A program made the position numbers and the translations under genes. A DNA stretch of 64,000 nucleotides, from contig NZ_JBEXAC010000001.1 of assembly GCF_040567655.1 (NCBI RefSeq), positions 2,294,001-2,358,000 of the forward strand, given 5' to 3'. The DNA comes from Chitinophaga sp. H8 (GTDB lineage Bacteria; Bacteroidota; Bacteroidia; Chitinophagales; Chitinophagaceae). Below are positions 33,101-42,100 of the stretch, piece after piece. The notes beneath the pieces are model-generated. The model was not told the DNA's origin and did not search any database. It saw nothing but the letters and a program-made list of their open reading frames with translations. Numbering within the stretch: the stretch's first letter is position 1; each line of letters starts with the position of its first letter.

Positions 33101-36100
33101 CAGCTGTATACCTGTTTTACTGATTACCTGCGTATTGATTTCATTCGAATGGTACGTTTTTCCACCTGTGGTAGCGGTAGCTGCATTTTTCACAACTCCT
33201 GTATAAGATGGCAGGAACTGGCCTACCACGGTAATATGAATGACATTACCAGGTCCTGCAGGCACCGATCCGGTGAAGGTTACATTGCCGGTCTGGTTTT
33301 GCAGGTTCCCACCGGTAACAACCGCCATACCGGCAGCAGCAGCCGACCAGTTCACCGCGCGGAGCTGTGGCGGTAATATATCACTGATCTGCATATTGAC
33401 AGCATCTGAAGGACCATCATTATATACATCAATCGTGTAGGCAATATTGCTGCCGGCAGCTGCTGTATCCGGTCCTGATTTAACCATGCGGATACCTGGC
33501 ATAGTGGTAATGGTAGTCTGTACAGTATCCATCAAAGCAATCCCATTTGCCGGTGTTACTGTTGCTATGTTCTCCATTACACCCGTAGCAGTAGGGTCCA
33601 CAATACCGTTAACTGTTACCAGTATATTGTTATCCGCTCCAGCCGGTACATCTGCTTTAAAGTTAACATCTCCCGGCTTGTCATGGATCGCGCCACCGGT
33701 TATCACCGCGCTGCCATTAGCACTTGCCGACCAGGTAGCATTTTTAATGAATGCTGGCAGCAGATCCGTAATAGTAACACCAGCTGCGGCAGAAGGGCCA
33801 TTGTTGCTGATATTGATACCATAGCTGATATTATTACCCGCAGCAATCGTTGCAGGACCAGACTTGATGATCGTCAGGCCCGGACGATTCAATACCTCTG
33901 TAATGATCTCATTACTGCGGATGATCTGTCCTGCTGCATCTGCGGCTGCCTGGTTCAGTATGGTGCCACTGAATGCAGGATCCGTATGTCCGTTAATCGT
34001 AACATTCACGATACCTCCCACCGGAATATCTGCTACTACATTCACGTTACCCGTGCCATTGCCGGTACCTGGATTAGTAATAACAGCATTGGTAGCAGTA
34101 GCGCTCCAGGTTACATTACTGATGGCGGCAGCCAGGGTATCCTTAATACTTACCCCGGTAGCATCTGATGGCCCGTTATTACGCAGCTGCAAGGTATAAG
34201 TCATATTGGTGCCGGCCTTTACCGCAGCCGGACCTGATTTCACTACAGTGATACCTGGTGCAGCTGTTACTACAGTACTCACCGTAGCACGTGCAGGTTT
34301 GGGATCTACCACCCCTGGTGCCGGCATCGCATTGGCAGCATTCACCAATGTGCCGGTAAAGGCCGGATTTACTGTCCCTTTTACGTGAATGGTTACCATA
34401 CCGGTATTAGCCGGGATATCGGCATTAAGCATAATCCGGTTGCCATTGTCAGCCGCCTGGGATACGGTAGCTCCGCCTTGTCCGGTGGCTGTCCACTTCA
34501 CATTAGTCACCCCATCCGGCACGGTATCACTCACCAGGGCATTCATTGCATCCGCAGGCCCGGCATTGGTCAGCGTGATCACGTAATCAATCTGCTCTCC
34601 TGCATACATGGCTGCCGGCGCTGTTTTATTAATACGCAGGTCTACTGATTTATTCACAGAGGTAACTACCGTACTTGTTTTAACTGAACCCGCAGTAGCA
34701 GTAGCCGTATTGGTAATAGTATTGGCAGCATCTGTTTTTACGGTTCCCGTAACCTGAATGGTAATTGTACCGGAATTGTTTCCACCTACCATGCCGGAAA
34801 GATTGATCATATTACCTCCGCCACTAGCCGGGGATATAGCCGCATTGCCTGTTGCAACGGCCGTCCACGTTACCCCTGAAATATCAGATGGTATTGCATC
34901 TGTCACCGTCAATCCATTGGCATCAGAGATACCATTATTGGTTACCACAATCAGATAGGTGATCTTATCCTTTACATTTACGGTAGCAGGAGCAGATTTA
35001 GAAATCTGTAATCCCAGATCTGTATCTATCGTGGTGGTAATACTGCTGGTATTATTAGCAGGCACTGTTTCTTTCACATCAGCAGGTGGCGTAACCGTAG
35101 CGGTGTTGACCATGCTGCCACTTGCGCCCGGATCTATCGTACCCTTAACAGTAACCAGGATAGCATTACCCGGGCCACCAGCAATATCTCCCGTCAGGCT
35201 AACAGTATTACCAGTGATAACAGGTGATGCAGCAGTGGCATTGCCAGTACTAACAGCCGTAACATTATCTATGCTTACACCTGCCGGCATGACATCCGTG
35301 ATGACGGCATTATTGACATCTGAAATACCATTATTGGTCACCAATAACTGATAGGTAATATCCTGGCCGGCAGTTCTGTTGGCCGGTCCGGATTTTACAA
35401 TTACGAGATCCGCTTCCCGGCTTACCGCGGTTACTACCACAGCCTTTACAGGAGGGTTGTTTTCCAATCCTGCCGGCGGTGTGAGTGTTGCCGTATTGCT
35501 GATGTTGGTACCATTAGCAGTAGCCGGATCAATCCTGCCATTCACTACAATATCAATGCTGCCACCGGCAGGAATATCTGCAGTAAGCATTACATTGCCG
35601 GTACCGGAAGGCGCAGAAACAGTGGTAGCTGCATCATTGGTCGTAGCGGTCCATGTAGCCTGCAGTATTTCTCCAGGAATAATATCTGTAATCGTTGCCC
35701 CTTTTACGTTGGAAGGTCCCGTATTACTTACCCCAATAGTATAAGTGATCTTTTCTCCCGCAATGGCCTTGCCCGGACCACTTTTCACTATCCGGACATT
35801 GGCATGTCGGCCTACGGTAGTATTTACAGCAGATACCACCGGCATTTGCCCTTCCGCTGTAGCCGAAGCAGTGTTGCTGATGATATCACCTGTGAACGCA
35901 GGATCAACGGTACCCGTTACCGTAATATCAATAGTATTACCGGCACCCACCGGAATGTTGCCGGACAGATTAATATTACCAGTGCCATTTCCGTTGCTTA
36001 CGGTCGCTGCCCCGGTAGCCGTTGCCGTCCAGGATGGTTGCAGGATGACAGGATCTATCACATCGGCAATAATGATATTTCCGGCATCAGACGGACCATT

Positions 36101-39100
36101 ATTCGCGATACGGATCGTATAGCTGATATTATCCCCTGCAAAAATTTTGGAAGGTCCGTTCTTTACTACTTCTATCTGAGAGCGTTTAAACACAGTAGTG
36201 GTACTGGTATCTTTCACTGCACGCCGCGGATCTGCCGGAACTGCATGCGCCACATTTATCAGCGGCTGACCGGTATAGGCCGGATCAATACGGCCATGTA
36301 CCATCACCAATATGGTATTGGCAGGTTGCCCTGCAGGAATATTTGCAGTAACAGCTATTTCATTGCCAGTACCATTTTTACCAGCTGTAACGGTAGCTGT
36401 ACCATACTCCAATACCTCCCAAGTAACATTTTGAATAGCTGCCGGAACAGTATCGCGGAATTGTATACCAACGGCATCTGAAGGTCCGCTGTTATTTACT
36501 TTGATCAGGTAGGTAATGGCGCCCCCTGCCGCATTGTTGGCTGGCCCTGCCTTTACTACGGACAATGCCACCCTGTTAATGACATGGGTCGTTGTCGTAT
36601 TGGAAGTTACGGCTGGTGCCCCATCCGGTGTTGCTAAGGCAACATTGGGAATATCGCCGGTGAAAGCCGGATCTATGGTACCATTAATGGTAAGGATAAT
36701 ACTATTATTTCCTCCGGCAGGGATGCTTCCAGTAAAGGCAATATTATTGCCGGTGCCACTGCCATTTTGAACAGCTGCATTCCCCGCTGCCGTTGCAGAC
36801 CATGTCACATTCTTAACGACTCCGGCTACTGCATCTGTTATTGTTACCAGCTTAGCATCCGAAGGCCCCGGGTTGGTTACCACCACTTTGTAGGTAATGT
36901 TGCTGCCCGCAGCGAGTGTATCAGGCGCACTTTTCACCAATTGAATACCGGGTTTGTTACCGATATCCGTAATGACAGTATCACTGCGCACGGTATCTTT
37001 TGCCTGCATAGCTGCGTTAGCGCTATTCACAAGTTTTCCTTCAAAATCTGCGGCCACCGTTCCTGTGATGTCAATAAAAATGTGATTGGCTGTACCTGCC
37101 GGTATATTCGCTGTTACAAAAATATTGTTTCCTGTACCGGTAGCTCCCGTAAGCACCGCCGCATTACCCGACTTACTTGTAGTCCAGCTGGCACCGGTAA
37201 CCGGTAATGGCAGCACATCCTGTATCCTTACGTCCCTGGCATCAGATAAACCGTAATTGGTTACTACCAGTCTGTAGCGGATTGGCTCACCTGCATTCAA
37301 CGTAGCAGGACCTGTTTTGATCAGGCTGATTTCAGGGTTATTTTGTACGCTGGTAACTACGCTGCCGGATACCGGCGGCATATTTCCCACACCAGCAGTA
37401 GCTACATTCGTGATAGTACCTGCTGCTGCCGGGTCTACCGTCCCTTTTATCATGATCAGCACTTTGCCGGTACCGGCAGGAATGTTGGCAGTAACAATTA
37501 CATTATTGGTGTTGCCTGTATGGCCGGTATTCACTACAGCCCCACCGGAAGCGGTTGTTGTCCAGTCTGTATGTTGTATCACCGCATCCACCACATCCGT
37601 GATATTTACATTCATGGCATCAGAAGGGCCGGCATTAGTGACCTCAATAGTATACTGCAATGCCCCTCCTGCGGAGATGGTAGCTGGGCCTGTTTTACTG
37701 ATCTGCAATTGCGGCCTGCTGATTACATGCGTAACCACGGTATCCGAATTTGCTATCGGCACACCTGTGATCGCACCTGTTGCAGTATTGGTAATATCAC
37801 CCGTAAAGCCAGCAGTGATCGTTCCGGTGATCGTCACCAGGATGCTGTTATTTTTTCCTGCGCTGATATTTCCGGTAACATTTACCGTATTATCCGTACC
37901 GGTAGCGCCATCCGTTACAGATGCCTGTCCGGTGGCCGCAGCTGTCCAGGTTACATTCGTCAATGTTGCCGGTACAATATCACGGATAACTGCATTTTGC
38001 GCATCAGACAAACCTGTATTGCCCACCTTTATAGTATAGGTAAGCTGCTGTCCGGCCACTGCCGTATCCGGCGCACTCTTATCAAGTACCAGTAATGGTT
38101 TGCTCGTAACAGTAGTAATCACTTCATTGGAAGGTACCTTAGGATTACCAGCCGTACTGATCACTGCCTGATTATGGATCTTTCCGGTAAATGAAGACGC
38201 TATCTGACCTGTTATCTGCAGCAAAATAGCGTTGGTATCTCCTGCCGGGAGATCACCCACCACCGTTAATACCTGATCCGTAATCTGTGCAGTAGTAACT
38301 ACTGCCTTGCCTGTCACGGTTGCGCTTACCTGCGGGTTTAATATCGCAGCTGCCAGGGTATCTTTTAAAACAGCCTGCAGGGCATTTGACGGACCGGTAT
38401 TCGTCATTTTCAGCAGGTACAGTATTCTGTCTCCTGCAATAGCAGTAGCCGGCCCATCTTTGGCAACCACCAGATTGTTTTTATTGGTAATCTGCGTAAT
38501 GACCTCATTGGAAGTAACCGGTTGTTCACCAGGCAGTGTAACAGTAGCCGTATTGCGGATATCACCACTGGCGCCGGGCAGAATGGTACCATTTACCACG
38601 ATCGTAACCTGGTTATTAGCCCCTGCAGGTATGTTTGCATTTACCAATAGGGCGTTTCCTGTTCCTGCAGCGCCGCTGTTTATCACCGCAGTTCCTGTAG
38701 CAGTAGCCATCCAGCTCACATTACTCAAACTGTTGGGACCTACCACATCTGCAATAGCTGCATTGACCGCATCAGACGGCCCTGCATTCGTAACAGTAAG
38801 CGTATAGCTGATAGCAGTACCCGCATCTGCTGATGCAGGCCCTGCCTTTACAAGGAGGAGGCCTGCTTTTTGGCGTACTGCTGTTTTATTGGAAGCAGTT
38901 ACAGCAGCATTTCCGGGTACTTCCGCAGTAGCTTCGTTCAGTAGTGTATCAGTAGCTGCCGGATTTACGGTACCACTGATTTGCACCCTTACTTCATGCG
39001 CTGCTCCTGCGGGAATATTCACCGTAGTACTGATATTGTTTCCACTACCATTCGCCGGCGCCCCCGGAGATAAGGTAGCAGCCCCCAATGTGGTTACGGT

Positions 39101-42100
39101 CCAGGAAACGTTCTGCACATTGGCAGGCACCACATCTTTTAAAGACACCCCGGTAGCATCTGACGGCCCTGCATTGCTCAGTCGCAACTGGTAGCTGATC
39201 GGGGTACCAGCTATTACAAAACCTGATGGCGGCCCCTCTTTTACCAGGGTAAGCCCGGTTTTGTTCTGTAGTACCGTGGTGATCGTATTTGAAGCTACAG
39301 CAGGCTTTCCGGAGAGTGTAACGGTACCGGTATTACTAAAACTACCGGTTGCTGAAGAAGCGATTGTTCCGGTAATCGTAACCGTAATTTTATGATTACT
39401 GCCTGCCGGAATATTAGCAGTGAAGTTGACATCACCATTTCCGTTTAGTACACTGGCCGTAGCACTGCCACTTAATGCCACCGTCCAGGCAGACTGCTGT
39501 ATCACACCTGGTAAAATATCTTTTACGGCTGCATTCATAACGTCTGAAGGGCCATCATTGGTCAGTACCAGCTGGTAAGTAATACTTTCCCCTGCCACCG
39601 CATCTGCCGGCCCTGTTTTAACAAGATTAACAGCTGATTGCGGAGCCGGATTATCGGTATCAGTAGCTGTATTACCGGAAGGGTTTATGTTGGTATATCC
39701 CGCAGGAACTGCTACACTGGCTGTATTGGCCAGCGGACCGGTAAATCCTGACGGAATGGACAACGTCAATGTATACACTATCTTACCACCGGCAGGGATA
39801 TTAAGCGCTTCATTAATAGCACCATTGCCGGATGTATTCTGCAGTACCACATCGGCAGACACCGCTGTCCACGAAGCGGCTGTAATACCAGCCGGAAGCG
39901 GATCTTTAAAAGAAGCCCCCATCAGATCAGAAGGACCTTTGTTCTCAATGGTGATCTGGTACAAGGTATTCGTACCTGCTGTATAGGTGGTGGTATTGTC
40001 CGTTTTTGTAACTACCACCTCTACCGATTTGGTAACGGGTGTAGTGGTAGTAGCCTTATTAGGTAATGTAGGATCAGTAGTTCCGGAGGGAGGCTGTATC
40101 GTTACACTATTAGTTAAGCTGCTACCAGTAAACTGTGGGGTTACATTGCCGGTAACAGTCAGTGTTATAGCGCTTCCGGGCGCCAGTGTAACGCCAGACC
40201 ATTGTCCATTGGCACTTACATAATTCCCACCGGATGCCTGATAAGCCGTAGCCACGAAACCTGCCGGCAGGGAGTCTGTGACATAAAATATTTCAGCTGG
40301 CTGAATAGTGGATGGTCCGTTATTGGTGACCGTGATCGTATAAGTCAGTGTTTGTCCGGCCACTACCGTAGCGGGTGAAGCTGTCTTGGTTACAGACAGA
40401 TCAATGATAGCCGCCTGTACCGTAATGGTCACGGTGGCCTGTGAGCAGGCCCCCTGACTGTCACATACCTGGTATACATAACTATCTGTACCTGTAAAGC
40501 CAGGCGCAGGTGTATAAGTAAATGTGCCATTTTCATTTTGTACTACATTGCCATGCGCCGGTGGCGTAAGCGGTGTAGGCGTTACCTTTAGTGCCTGATT
40601 TTCAGGGTCGCTGTCATTATCCAATATATTACCACTTACGGCGACATCCCTGGGAGTATTGTATTGGTCATTCACTGCTACAGGTGGGTTATTGGGTACA
40701 GTACCTGTTACGGAAGAGGTATTATTGCCTTCTGCCGGATCCGGTGTATTTACCGGAAAAGCCACGATCCCCATGTTGGAGAGTTCATCCCCTCCTTTGG
40801 CAGTAGCTGCTACCTTTCCGGTTACAGTAATCACAATTTTATTACCTGCCGCAAAAGGAATATCGCAGTCTGCCTTTATAACAGGGCCACTTCCGGCAAT
40901 CGGGCTTACAACCACACCGGCACCAGTTACCGCAGCTATCCAGGACGAGCTTTCCATGAGCGTTGGCAGCACATCCTGTATGCTCGCCCCTGCCACATCT
41001 GATGGCCCAAGGTTTTCTACGATCAGTGTATAAGTTAAAGTACTTCCTGTTTTATAAGTATTCCCCGCATCCGATTTGGTGATTTTAAGATCGGCCTGGC
41101 GGGTATAGGCCAATACCACGGTATCCACAGCAGGCGGACAATTGCCATTGGAGATCGTCCAGGTGAATGTTCCTGTTGTATTAGGTGATAAGGTAATCGT
41201 TGTATTAGGATTATTGGGATCGGCTATCGTACCAGCACCACTGATCAGCAGCCATTTGCCGGTACCACTGGTGGGGCTGTTCGCGTTCATCACAAAAAGC
41301 CCGTTGTTATATTTTGTTTGATCAGGCCCAGCATCCGCATCAGAAGGAGGCGCCACTATTACTATCTGCACGGTATCTGCAGTAGTTGCGCAGGCGCCAT
41401 TCCGGATGGTCCATACCAGCTGATAATTACCGGGTACCAGGTTTTGTAATGCAGTAGACGGATTAGCCGCGTTTACAATCAGGGCAGTATTAGGACCAGC
41501 TATCTGCGTCCAGGTGCCGGTACCAGGAGTAGCATTATTACCTGCCAGAGTGGTACTCGTAACATTACAAAGTTGTTGGTCCGGACCTGCATTAGCGTTA
41601 GGCCCCGGTGTACTCACATTGATCAGCACGGTATCCTTATTACCTGGACAAATGCCATTACTGGTAGCCCAGGTAAAAGCATAACTACCGGGTACAAGAC
41701 CGCTCACGACTGTTGTAGCCAGTGTAGCATCTGCCAGCACAACCGTATTAGGCCCGCTTAGCTGGCTCCAGCTACCGGTGCCCACAACCGGCACTTTAGC
41801 GGCCATTTGTGTAGTAGTTACATCACATAAGTTTTGGTCCGGGCCTGCCAAAGCAGTACTTGGAAAGGCCAGTACTGTAATCTGTACCGTATCTGTAGTA
41901 GCAGCACATCCGCCATTATTGATATTCCATACAAAAGCATAAGTGCCCGTTACCAGGTTACTGACAGTCGTATTGGGAAGTGCCGGATTGGTAAACGCTG
42001 CTGTATTAGGGCCGGATGCCTGTACCCAGGTACCTGTACCACTCGCCGGATTATTTGCTGAAAGAGTGGCTGTAGTTACCCCGCATAGTACCTGGTCTGG

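Noticed and set aside
30430..40405. Regular spacing suggestive of a CRISPR or satellite array
   Set aside because: The period is near 383 bases, units are diverged and the whole stretch is one open reading frame; it is protein-domain repetition.
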